Shown piece after piece: positions 24,201 to 34,815 of a DNA stretch of 64,000 bases (the stretch's first letter is position 1; each line of letters opens with the position of its first letter). The DNA lies in contig NC_052394.1 in the NCBI RefSeq assembly GCF_009389715.1, forward strand, positions 23,314,899-23,378,898. The letters run 5' to 3'. The translations under genes and the position numbers were made by a program. The stretch is from Phoenix dactylifera. Its lineage: Eukaryota; Streptophyta; Magnoliopsida; Arecales; Arecaceae. The notes beneath the pieces are model-generated. The model searched no databases and was not told the DNA's origin. It worked only from the letters and a program-made list of their open reading frames with translations.

Positions 24201-27200
24201 CTCACATCTCTCCCCATTGTGTTCATGCACGCACATTACTTCATTGGCATCCTCACTGTTAGGTTGTACAAAATATTCCTAATAAATTTTAGTAATTTTG
24301 TTATGCATCTGCAGATACCGGAGCACTGCTAACTTTTGGTTGGGGACTTTATGGACAGGTTAGTTTGTACCACATTTCTTCTGCATCCATGCATCTGCAT
24401 AGTTTAACTAACATTATCAACACTTTTCTGCATGAATGCACACATTCTTACGTAACATAATATGAATTACACTAGTATTGAAAAGAAATGGTGGGGCCAC
24501 CACCATTTGATCTAACAGAAGGTATGGATCGGGCTACAACATGTTCAAATCATTAATTATTTAATTCTTTTGCAAAGCTCAGTTTGAGCTGTTGATGTTC
24601 CAATTCCACCATCGTGCAATATCATTCTTATCCTATTTGTGTTTTGCACTATGTTTAGAATCAAAGATCACCGAACTGGTACCGGTCGGCACCAGTACCG
24701 GTTCGGACTGGCACGCGCGCAACGTGCGCGGCGCACTGTGGCAATGCCACAGCCACAGTTGTGGCATTAAATGCCACATATTGAACCGGACTCGGGGCCG
24801 GTTTGCATCGAGTCCTAGCCGAGTCGAACGGAACCGGTTCGGTTCTATTTGGTTCGGCCTTGTACCGGCCGGTATCGTTTTTTGTGGCCGAACCGGACCG
24901 ATCGGCGCCAGTGCCAGTTCGGTATGAGCTAAACCGGCCGGTATCGGCCGGTTTAGCATTCCTTGGTTTAGATAACTGGTTTCATTTGAGGTTGGTTGTG
25001 ATATGGGGCGGACTTTTTGCCACGCTTCCTCTAATACCCCAAAAGTCGTAGAATCCTTCTACTAACAAAGTTATTAGTCCCGTGATTAGAAAAAACCAAA
25101 AAAAATACATACTATATGGCCTAATAATACACACCAAGCAAATTAGCCATTTAGCAAGCAAATACACATATCTAAGTAAACTGATACAAATTTTAGAATA
25201 TGGTCTTCACCGATACAAGTACACAATCAGATGATAACACTTAGCAAATTAGTGAGCAATCCAATACACACCTCCAAGCAAATTAATACACAGTTTCTAA
25301 AACAACATATTCACCAATACACATTACATGGCCGGTGATACATACTTGTCGACTTGCTGATACATACTGCAAGCTTATTTGATACACACCTAGGAGTGAT
25401 CCAATATATACCTCTAGGTAAATCGATAAGCAGTTTTCAGAATATACCTTTTCCTAATACACATACACATTATATAGTTAGGTGATATACACCAAGCAAA
25501 TTATTCATCTTGCAAGCCAATACACACATCTAGGTAAATCGATACATAGTTTTCAAAATATAGTGTTCGTCGGTACCGATACACAGTTTTCTAGCTTTGT
25601 TTAACATAAGAAATTATATACATATCATTCTTAGATTCTATGAATTTTTAGGTACAAAGATCCTAAAAAAAATAGAAGAATTTAGAGGAGAGAAAGAACT
25701 CGAGAGGGGAAGGAAGATCTCATGGATGGAATAGACAACTTAATAAGAAAGAGGATAGATGAAGAGGCTAGACGAGGAAGAAAAAGGATGCGGACAATCT
25801 CTCTTCATAGACGATCTCTTTTGGTGTGTATAATTTTTTTTTTTATTACTTTTTTTAAAGTTACGAGAGTGATGGACTTCGTTAGTAGGAGTCCTATTCC
25901 TATTTGATTGTTGGGTTTTCTCTTTAAGATTGGTTCTAGAGGAAACGTGGCAAAATAGGAATCTTGCTCTAAATGATATTCTATAGTGCTCACCCCATAT
26001 GATTTTTGTTCGTAATGGTGGCACATTAATTATATTGAACATTAATAGTCATGCATCCATTTTCATACCCGAGGTATAAGATGCTGGTGTCTCAATAAAT
26101 GTTCTGTGATATCCTTGCATAAGAAAAAAAAAGAATCATGCATGATCTGTCAGTGCCTTTTAGTTATCAGTGTTTTGTTCTCTCTGGTTGAGGGAATAAT
26201 GTAAAATTTGTTTCAGTGCTTCCAAGAAATTGGAGGACAAGTGATGCCGGACTAACTTGTAAATGGAGGCAGGAGAAGAAGGGAAGAGAAGGAGGAAGAA
26301 GAAGAGAAGAAGGAGAAGGGAGGAGAGGAGAAGGAGAGGAGACGTGGGGAAAAGAGTTCTTTAATTCTGCATTAAACCCTAATCATGAAAATAGTTCCCT
26401 ATATATAGGGCCCAGATACACAATTTGCATAAACCCCCTTACACAGAAATAAATCCTAATAAACCCACAAATAACACAAATAAACCACAACTAAGCCCTA
26501 AAATGCAAATAAGCCTATAAATAAAATAAACCACAATAAACCCTAAAATGCAAATAAGCCCAGAAATAAAATAATAAAATAAATATGCAAATAAACGGGT
26601 CTGACTCAATCCGGGGGCTCAGGATCATCTGGATGAAGGGCTCTGATGTCCCCATCAACTCCTCCCGGGTGAGAAAAACTCGACCCCGTCGAGTACAGGT
26701 CTGGCCGGCTGTCATACTGCTCCAGAAGATCGGGGTCAAGGCGCTGCAACTGTGCTCTGGAAATCTACGTCACATCAGACTTTGGTCGACCTTTCCACCG
26801 AACAAGATAACGTTGGTAACCACCGTTCCTGGTTGATCAGGTAATCATCCACCGTTCCTGGTTAGTTGCAATCGGGCGGTGGCGACGGCGAAGTGGCGGC
26901 GGCGTAGGCGGTGGCGGAGAAGCGACGGCGGACGCAGTGATGCGGCTTGGCAACGGCGGAAGAAGAAGCGGCGGCCGATCGAGACGACGGACAGAGGTAA
27001 GGATTTTTTCTTTTTTTTTTTTTTTTTTTTTTGTCGCGTGCAAGGCACGTGCTACTCTTTTTTTTTTTTTTTTTTTTGAATTACAGGTTCGGGTTATCGG
27101 GTCCGGATTTTCTGGTGCAACCCGCTCCGATACCCGTTCATCCGCATGTGCAACTCACGTGCGCTGCTTTTTTTTTTCTTTTTCTTTTTTTTTTTTTTTT

Positions 27201-30200
27201 TTTTTCCGGAACGGATCCGAGCTAGTGTGGCGGGCTAACGGGTCTGAGACTTACCCGTTTAGCTGGCCGTCTTCAACCTCCGACGGATTCGTTGGGGATG
27301 CGCCGGATTTTGTGGCGGTGGCTGCGAGGCGGGATGGAGATCGCAGTGGCGACTCTGGGGTTCGCAGCGACGGGCGGCGGCCGGCTACGGATACCCACGG
27401 GGCAGTGACCTCCTCCGAGGGTCGGACACGGCTAGCCGGTGACCAACACAAAGAGCTCGGGCACAGCGGCGCTTTCGTGGGATTGCGACGATCTCCAGCG
27501 ATGAACTAAAGTCACGGCGGCGATGTTGGCGGTAGGGTGTGGCGGAGAGGAAGCAGCCGGCGAGGGTGGGCGTGGGTGTGGTGACGGGTGGTGGGGAGAC
27601 CACCGAAGGGTTTCTTCTTTTCCTTCTTCTGTTTTGAAATCGAGGGGTTGTTCTCTTTTTTTTTTTTTTTTTTTTTCTCCGGTGAAAACCGACAGAGGGG
27701 AAGGGGGGCTGGTGAAAACCGAGAGAGAAAGGAAAAGAGGAAACACGGGACCGTGGCTTTGGCAGCAGGGGCAAAGCCTCTTGCTCTGATACCAAGTTGA
27801 TGCCGGACTAACTTGTAAATGGAGGCAGGAGAAGAAGGGAAGAGAAGGAGGAAGAAGAAGAGAAGAAGGAGAAGGGAGGAGAGGAGAAGGAGAGGAGACG
27901 TGGGGAAAAGAGTTCTTTAATTCTGCATTAAACCCTAATCATGAAAATAGTTCCCTATATATAGGGCCCAGATACACAATTTGCATAAACCCCCTTACAC
28001 AGAAATAAATCCTAATAAACCCACAAATAACACAAATAAACCACAACTAAGCCCTAAAATGCAAATAAGCCTATAAATAAAATAAACCACAATAAACCCT
28101 AAAATGCAAATAAGCCCAGAAATAAAATAATAAAATAAATATGCAAATAAACGGGTCTGACTCAATCCGGGGGCTCAGGATCATCTGGATGAAGGGCTCT
28201 GATGTCCCCATCAACAAGGCTCTTGTAGAATCATGGATATTGTGTAAATCTTTACGCACATTTTACACACACAGGCAGGTGGCTTATCGGTAGCACAAGG
28301 CACAAGGTATTAGTTTCTTAAACTGTTCTGTTATATATCCAAGAACATAAACCCTGGGGTGAATTATAGTTTCCTGAGAATGTAAAATGGAGATGGCAGA
28401 GTTAACTAGGTATAAAGCAAATGATTTGTCACCTTTCGTCTTCAGTTTTATTGCTCATATAGTTTCTTGCTGTTTCTCGGTAATCTGCAGTTTGTAGGGC
28501 TCAGCCAAGAATAATGCAGCTATATCTTCCTCTTTAAGTTCATAAGAAGTATGTAAATATCATTGACTTCATGGTGCACATTAATGAAATTACTGGTTTG
28601 TTGGCATATGGTTCGATTATATATATCCAGCAACATGCTCTGACTGCTCTCCAGGATTAACATGTAGGCATTGTAGAAAAGATGGAGAAAAAGCAAAGTA
28701 TAATGTTGAAGATGAGGTCAACTGTAATATGGGAAACAGCCTTTGTTGCTCTCTGTTGTGGATTTTATATTGCATTTTTCAGGAAAAAGACTCACAACAC
28801 TTTTTTCCTTTTCACCCTTTTCCCTCTTACTGGCTGTTTTGGTCTAGTGTGGACAAGGGAGTACAGATGATGAGCTGAGTCCAACATGTGTGTCATCTTT
28901 GTTGGGTATCGAGATCCAAGGTATTGCTGCTGGTCTGTGGCATACTGTCTGCACGTCGGTTGATGGTGATGTGTATTCTTTTGGTGGGAATCAATTTGGG
29001 CAGCTAGGAACTGGTTCTGATCAGGCTGAGGTGTGGTCTTCGTCGCAACTTGATCTAAAAACCAAATTAGCAGTTTCCTTCTGTGAAATGGTTAGATACA
29101 ACATCACTGGTTGCAAGTCAATGAACACGGCATGGCATTGGCTAGCACATGGTAATTTCCAGGTCTCAGTTGGAAATTTATGATACCAGATGTTGTATCT
29201 GATCATCCTGTATGTCCAGTGTCCTGGAGATGGGATGATGGAGAAATAAGTTGCTGCTTTCTTTTTGCCAGAACATAAGATACTAACAAAAGTCTTTCAA
29301 GTGAAGGAACTAATGCAGCTGTATCCAAAATGCTCCTGTTTGCAGACTCTCCCCAAGCTACTAGATGCTGCATGTTTGGAAAACAAGAATGCCAAGATGG
29401 TCTCTTGTGGGGCACGTCATAGTGCCATGATTACAGGTAGCACTCCAGATCATCTTCCTAATCATTCATTGGCAGATTTAGTAAAATATAAGTTTGTTTC
29501 TCTATATCAAAAAATTATGCTTCCAGCCACTCGATTTGATGTTTTGTTCCGAGTCACAAATGCTTGCTGCTGCTAGAATGACTTTTCATTGGGTATCTGG
29601 CGACAGCTGGTATGCTGCTTGCTTCTGGTCATGCCCTTGGGAAAAAGTTTTAAGTGCTCTGCAATGCTCTGGGTTTTTGAACAATATAGGTGTCTTGGTA
29701 GTTGGTACTGCACTTCTTCTCTTTCTAAATATATCGGTAGCCAAGGCTGAAGAGAACTTGCTTTATAACTCTCCAGGCTTTTCATCCAAGTATTGCAGTG
29801 CTTCTGCTGTCGCCACTTTAGCAAGCATTACAATAGCAATAGAAGTATTAAGGCCCCCCAACTCAATTTATTGAGTTGCTTATACATATTTGAGAATTAA
29901 GATGGGCGAAAACCTGGTAAAATTAGGTGAGGCAAAATTTGAACTCAGGTCATTAGTAACTGACATACAAGTTACTTCATCAGTTGTATCAATTGGCACC
30001 CTTCTTTGTGCATCTGTTTTTGATGGATGTAGTGCTAAAATGATTATAACTTGGAATTACGTAAGGAAATAAATGACGTCTCTCGTCAACTCTACTTGGC
30101 CCACGTGCTTTTGAGTGCTATTATTGTCCCTGCAACTTAAATCTCAGTGAAGTGAATGTTGTAAAATTCGTTTCTTGCAAGTATTTTCCAAACGTGAATT

Positions 30201-30494
30201 TACGTGGCACTGTTGTTTTTGATTTTTTATAGAAGATGGAGAGGTTTTTTGTTGGGGATGGAACAAGTATGGTCAGGTATTGTTGTTGTTGCCATATCCA
30301 TTTCAAATTCTCTTCTTTGCTTTCTCATTTCCTGCGCATGGATATCAAGTGTTTCTTGCCCGCATCTGCAGCTTGGCTTGGGCGATGCCATAGACAGAAG
30401 CATACCATCCCGGGTTCCCATAGAAGCTTACCACCCCACAAATGTATCTTGTGGTTGGTGGCATACGCTAGTCCTCGCGGGATCACCTGATTGA
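18243..30494 (+). CDS. RCC1-repeat (regulator of chromosome condensation-like) protein, 11 exons, 494 aa
   Basis: Exons: 18243-18483, 21630-21703, 21806-21890, 22143-22268, 22371-22604, 22744-22983, 24315-24358, 28848-29030, 29346-29436, 30233-30276, 30372-30494. Total is 1485 nt; all sites are GT-AG and phases agree. After a Glu/Lys/Gly-rich start (residues 1-30), RCC1 blades follow: VLMWGYLPG, LLTWGSTDDMGQSY, VYTWGWKECVPT, VWGWGYGGEGQLGLGS, LLTFGWGLYGQCGQGS, VYSFGGNQFGQLGTG and VFCWGWNKYGQLGLGD, with CGxRH and CGWWHTL motifs. These fold as a beta-propeller. The whole reads like a conserved plant RCC1-family protein close to Arabidopsis At3g53830. A basic insertion at about residues 176-215 (KRRRISS) could be a nuclear signal. 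Family members are scaffolds or exchange factors; the target here is unknown. Introns 1 (3.1 kb) and 7 (4.5 kb) are swollen by mobile elements. Confidence 0.93.
18883..21119 (-). mobile_element. Tandem TRIM-like array: six LTRs and five 56-bp internal segments
   Basis: LTR units start at 18883, 19263, 19643, 20036, 20416 and 20796. Each is 324 bp (337 in unit 3), starts TGATGTGGGG on + and ends CCACAACA. Five 56-bp spacers separate them. The array is bounded once by CATAT on each side (18878-18882 and 21120-21124). On the minus strand the spacer starts with a primer-site-like TGGCGCTAGAGGAAGG and ends with a purine tract TGAGGGGGCTG next to the LTR start TGTTGTGGG. This is the layout of a terminal-repeat retrotransposon in miniature. 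The LTR contains TAGTCCCACATCGGC, a motif common in plant TRIM-type LTRs. Copies differ at few positions. TATAAAAGGCGCC on + could favour the opposite orientation, so strand is moderately sure. No protein is encoded. Confidence 0.8.
19759..19784. repeat. 13-bp duplication inside array unit 3
   Basis: GGAGGTCGCCCAG is repeated in tandem only in the third LTR, making that unit 393 bp instead of 380. It is a private marker that orders this unit relative to the others in the amplification history. Confidence 0.75.
24665..24962. repeat. GGTACC-like dispersed repeat, copy 3 (GC-rich, most complete)
   Basis: Dense AACCGG, GGTACCGG, GGCCGGTATCG and CCGGTTTAGC words on both strands surround a centre with GCACGCGCGCAACGTGCGCG and a CCACAGCCACAGTTGTGG hairpin. 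It lies in RCC1 intron 7, immediately left of the long-TIR element. No coding capacity was recognised. Confidence 0.55.
24990..26025. mobile_element. Long-TIR DNA element (MULE-like, non-autonomous), copy A
   Basis: The left end (about 24995-25085) and the reverse complement of the right end (about 25855-26025) share blocks such as TTTTGCCACGcTTCCTCTA and CTTCTACTAACaAAGT/CTcCTACTAACGAAGT, giving imperfect inverted repeats of 100 bp or more. The middle (25140-25600) holds four to five degenerate subrepeats with CCAATACACACAT, CTAGGTAAATCGATACA and AGTTTTCAAAATAT words. No transposase is readable. A relative lies at 59259-60011. The ends are approximate, and no clear target duplication was found for this copy. 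Confidence 0.55.
26237..26241. repeat. Target-site duplication of the young LTR element
   Basis: ACAAG here is repeated at 28214-28218, directly outside both LTRs. This is the 5-bp duplication expected of an LTR-retrotransposon integrase. Confidence 0.85.
26242..26657 (-). repeat. 3' LTR of the young element
   Basis: On the minus strand it begins TGATGGGGACATCAGAGC and ends AGTCCGGCATCA. It contains the end of the chromodomain frame, with the stop at 26608-26606, so the polyprotein tail overlaps the LTR. Confidence 0.9.
26606..26824 (-). pseudogene. Chromodomain remnant with one internal stop
   Basis: The minus-strand frame reads GGYQRYLVRWKGRPKSDVT, one TAG, then ISRAQLQRLDPDLLEQYDSR, and ends PEPPD at a TGA inside the LTR. 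YLVRWKGRP and LQRLDPDLLEQY match the chromodomain of the older chromovirus at 8045-9165 ([20 protein letters not shown]). The TAG sits where the relative has Trp. Chromodomains bias integration toward particular chromatin. Only the C-terminal end of the polyprotein survives. Confidence 0.75.
27798..28213 (-). repeat. 5' LTR of the young element, with TATA box
   Basis: The palindromic CCCTATATATAGGG (about 27953-27966) supplies a TATA box on the minus strand. It is followed on that strand by a leader with TTAGGGTTTAATGC and a long CT-rich tract. No differences from the left LTR were seen by eye. Confidence 0.88.
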
Positions 30495-32910
30495 GTATAA
30501 TTCTCGCACATGGTTCTTCTCACAATTTTGTTAGTTCAAGTAGGTCTTGCTGAATGCAACATTTATTTGTACAAAATCTAGCAATGCATGCTGCATGTAT
30601 TTGTTCTTTTTTTAAGTCTTTGACATGCTGCAGTGTGCTCTCGGTGACTCTGGTCCATCGATGATGAGCTCTGCAACCAGGCAGGCATTCCTGTACAAGA
30701 GTTAATTTTACAGCTTGGCACCCTGAAATCTGTTCATAAACATGTTTGGAACTGAGAGGGGGAAAGATTGATCGACAATCAACCATTACCAGACAAATAA
30801 ATCATCAGTATTTGCTTGGAATGGATGTGTAATCTTGTTGCAGCAGCTGTGTGAACGGCCGGAGAATTTGCATTCAATCAAAAGACCCTGGAAGTCTGAA
30901 AAACAAATGTCATGTTATTCTTGCTTCGATGCAGAATGATGAATTGGTTATCTTCAAGCTAAGCATCTATCTAGAAGATGAACTGAGCCTAAAGCTTGTC
31001 TGATCGAGTTTCCAAAATTCCTTCAGAATGTTTAACTCCGTACTTCAGATGAGATGGACCTTTTATAAGAAAGTCCATCTTCTTTGCATAGCATCTGAAA
31101 TAGAAATGAGTGCCACATTAGCAAGAATGTCAATAAATTTAACATGAATACAGTACAATGCCTCTATGAGCATTTGATCTGGTTGGCCAAGGTTTTCAAG
31201 GGGGCAAAATTTAGGTTGGACTCCAGCTCATAGGTCCACGTGGCTCCTTTAGACTGAGATTGAGATGTCACCACATTCAAAACCTCATCTCTAATCTGTG
31301 GTTTCATTCCATGTAGGGAATTAATACTTATTGATAATTATCAAGAGAGGAGAGAATGCATGCCATCATTTTATGGCAACATCAATAACAAAAATTTGGA
31401 GAGCATGGTGGGAACAGAATTCTTATTTATTGATCATCACGGAGCATAATTTATGGTGATCTAAATAATAGGAAAAATAAACTAGCGATTCCAGGTGCAT
31501 GATTAAGATATCATGGGAAGGGACAATTCATTGCCAGCAGCCGAACATGCACAGTAGTTTTAGTGGCTACTATGTGGACATGAGTGGGCAGAATATGGAC
31601 AGAATGCGGAGAACTTCTTCCTCTTTTCCTGTAGTCTAAATAATAAGGTTTCTAATAAATTATGAACTAGTAAAAACTTGTCCTTAAATAACGCAACCAT
31701 GTTTTTGTCACCTTCCTCAAGCATGCTGCCTTGATGATGGAAAATGCCCTATGCTCAAAAACAAATGAGATTCAAGCTGTGATCCCCAAGAAGATGCAAT
31801 CGATGCGAGAGAGTGAAAAGATAAAGCTACGGACCTGGTTTTTGCCCTAGTTTAAGAGAAAGACGATGGCCGGGCTCTGCTGCTAGTTTTTCTCTCCTCC
31901 CTTCGGGTCCGGACGCTCTCTTGCCTTTCCGAACATGAAGGACAGCTTCGTTGGTTAAAAAGCACCCCGGTGACCTCATCTTTCTTAATGCATCAACGGT
32001 AGGCCTACTTGGCTAGTTGGCCCGGCTTTTTATTAAAAAAAAAAAAAAGTGAGTTGCAGTGGGATTTCAGGCCACGTCGGATAATATAAACTTTTTTGTT
32101 AAAAAACACATAACATGATTCCTTTCCATTGTCAAAAATATTTATATTCAATAGTTTATTACTATAAATTGATTCAAAAGAACTGATGAATCAAGTGAGA
32201 CGAGTAGTGCTGTATAAAACTATTTTGCAAGTATATGAGCAATCTCATATTAGATTTAGGTATATAGTTTACCTAAAACATTGCAAGATTCTCAGAAAAG
32301 AAGGCACAACATGACAGTGAATCATGCATTAATGTGGCATACGGAAAGGATTGCAAATGTGAGGTCCACATTTTTTTTAAATTAGGCCTTGCTCATTATT
32401 CTATGAATGATAAAGCCTGCTGCATGTCCGTCATATCAGATTAAAGCTTACCCTCCATATCAGATTATCATATAACATCCTGTCTTTGATCTCTATATAC
32501 CCAATAGCATTTAGGAAGTTTTGCATAAATTGAGACAGATGATTGCAAACGAACGGGCATGGTTCCAATCTTCCCAGCTGCAGTTCTTACTTCTGGATAT
32601 CCAAATATTGTGCCAGGAGTCACAAGCAAATCCAAAAACTGCATTCATGTGAGGATTGGCCTCGGATAGAGGCCCTTAAGCATAGTCGCTAACAGATTGT
32701 GGAGAACTGTTAACTCCCTCATGGGAGACGTCATCTGACTCAGATACTTGTGACTGGGAACCATTATTGATTGCCAGAAACATACCCGGTATATGCTAAT
32801 GGGATGCAAACAGAACTGCTCATATTCCACAACAATGTATCGCCACAAACGCAAACCACTCAAAAAGAGACTGAATCCTCAATTAATAATACAAGCATCC
32901 TGGATAAAGC
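30495..32910. other. RCC1 3' flank and intergenic sequence
   Basis: The proximal part is the likely 3' UTR; candidate signals ACAAATAAATC (about 30796) and CAATAAATTT (about 31131) are weak. The GC-rich patch at 31850-32030, followed by an A run at 32036-32048, resembles a promoter or small retroposon, but no coding exon is attached. Nothing else is supported. Confidence 0.4.
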
Positions 32911-32969
32911 CTCCTTCTTTTCTTCTTCTTCTTCTTTTCTTTTCTTTTCTTTTCTTTTCTTTTTTTTTT

Positions 32970-34815
32970 GGAGAAAACGACAATTCATATAGCTCTAACG
33001 TGAGTACATCCTGCCAAGTCAAAAACAAGTAAAGAGTACAAAGGGGACGGAAGCTCTACTATGGACGTCCACAAGAACTCCCCGGAATATCGTGCAATAT
33101 AGGAGGCAACCCAGTCTGCAGCCCTGTTCGCCTCCCGAAAAGCATGCGCAACCTGATGCTCGCTTAGCTCAACAACCAACCTGCGAGTATCGCGTATAAG
33201 TGGATGGCCGTCCCCATACCGGTCTGCACTCCGTATCCACTCGATCACCGTCGATGAATCTCCCTCGATATACATCCGCTCGGCACCGAGCACCCGTCTC
33301 GTATAGGAAATCCCCTCCCAGGCAGCTCGAAGCTCTGCCCCAACTACGGTAAAACCTGGCGTATGACGACCCTCTGCTGCAACCAAGCTACCACGATGGT
33401 CTCTGATCACAAAACCAACCCCTCCAGACCTCCCATCTGCCGCCACACTGCCATCAAAATTCACCTTAAGAAAACCAGGAGGTGTGGGCACCCAAAAAAC
33501 AAAAGCAAACCTGGGCGTTGTAACAGCGACGCGAGTACCCCAAATGTCCCCGGCCGTCCCAAGAGAACACATAGCAGCGCATGAGATCACCTCTCCAGCC
33601 AGAAGCACTGCTCTAACCACCACCAATCTCGGCGAGGACTCCCTGCCCTCAAACAAGCCCGCATTCCTGTCCAACCAGATGTGGTAGGCCAGATATGCTC
33701 TAAGAACCCCTATCTCCACAGAACTAGGCCGCCGGAATGAGTCTCTCAACAACTGCAGCAAATCCTGTACCGACATCGCCGACAGGAAAAGAGGGACTAG
33801 TGACCTCCTCCATATCTCCCTAGCCCTGGGACACTGCAGAAGAATGTGCCCAATAGTCTCCTCACTGACCGTGCACACCTCGCAGCACTGCGAGATCCGC
33901 ATGCCCCGCCGGACTAGCACGCTCCTGGTTGGAAGGCAGCCCTAGGCCACCTTCCAAAAGAAGAGCGCCACCCGCGGATGGATCCACATCCTCCAAATCC
34001 ACCCTCCCTCTATCTGCCGAGCTTGCTCCCCACTGAACAGAGCCTGTAGATCCCTCGCGCACATCTGCGACCGCCCCGTCGGCACCCACACTAACCTGTC
34101 AGGCTCCCCTCGAGTCGGCACCGGGAGGGCCAGAACCATCTCCGCCAAGTGCTCCCCAAAGACCTCCCGAATCAGCTCCTCCCTCCATCGGCCCTCCTCT
34201 GAAATCATCATGTCACTAACCGTGTGGCCCGCCAATCGTCCCGAGTCCACCAAGGTTGACAGACGGCCGAGCGGCTGTACAGTCACCCAGCAGTCCTCCA
34301 AAACATCGATAGAGCGACCGTCACCAATAGCCCATCTAATCTCCAGAAGGACCAACATAGCTCTGGCACACATCTCCCTCCACACCAGAGAGTGGTAGCG
34401 AGTGGCTCTCACACCAGTCAGCAACACCCCATACTTCGCCCTCATCAACGAGGACCACATACTGTTAAGCTCCAGAACAAATCTCGCGGCATGTCGGGCT
34501 GCTAACATCTCTCGCCTCTCCAACAAAGACTGCACACCCAGACCCCCAAACCTGATGGGCTGACACACCACCTCCCATGCTAACAAGTGGATGCCACCTC
34601 TGCCTCCATGCCTTTCCCATATGAAATTTCTAAGAAGCTGCTCAATGGACCTCAAAACCGACACTGGAATGAAAGAATTGGAAAGTAAGTATATAGGAAT
34701 CGAAAAGAGAACTGACCGGACCAAAGTGATCCTGCCCATCATAGATAGAGAGTGTATCTGCCAGCCCTCCAACCTCTGCCTGATGCTGAAAGGCTGCAGC
34801 ACAATCTTTGACCCA
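32970..34815 (-). mobile_element. 5'-truncated LINE: end of reverse transcriptase ORF2, zinc-binding region and RNase H
   Basis: On the minus strand one frame runs from about 34815 to the stop at 32987-32985. It shows the region after the reverse transcriptase core (RLEGWQIHSLSMMGRITLVR, IHLLAWEVVCQPIRFGGLG), a zf-RVT-type segment (FFWKVA, CEVCTVSEETIGHILLQCPR), then RNase H (FLKVNFDGSVA, GGVGFVIRDHRG, AELRAAWEGI, EGDSSTVIEWI, FREANRAADWVA). One in-frame TAG at 33944-33942 interrupts it between FFWKVA and GCLPTRS. Immediately beyond the 3' end lies a TTTTC/T-rich tract (32911-32969), the reverse of a poly(A) tail. It is much better preserved than the 2927-3763 copy. No target duplication was identified. 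Confidence 0.88.

Larger units (their letters stand above)
26242..28213 (-). mobile_element. Young non-autonomous LTR retrotransposon (chromovirus-derived) in RCC1 intron 7
   Basis: Two 416-bp LTRs (26242-26657 and 27798-28213), identical when I compared them by eye, enclose a 1140-bp interior with an exact ACAAG target duplication. On the minus strand TGGTATCAGAGC at 27795-27784, the initiator-Met tRNA primer site, follows the 5' LTR (the right one) after a 2-3 base gap. A purine tract (CGGGAGGAG) precedes the 3' LTR. The only protein homology is a chromodomain tail at 26824-26606. The rest of the interior is GC-rich with three long T runs on + (27006-27032, 27060-27077, 27169-27205) and no gag or pol. 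It must have been mobilised by a partner's enzymes. Identical LTRs imply very recent insertion. Confidence 0.9.

Noticed and set aside
26937..27509. 190-codon plus-strand frame in the young LTR element
   Set aside because: It contains poly-Phe runs from T tracts, has no domain, and opposes the element's orientation.
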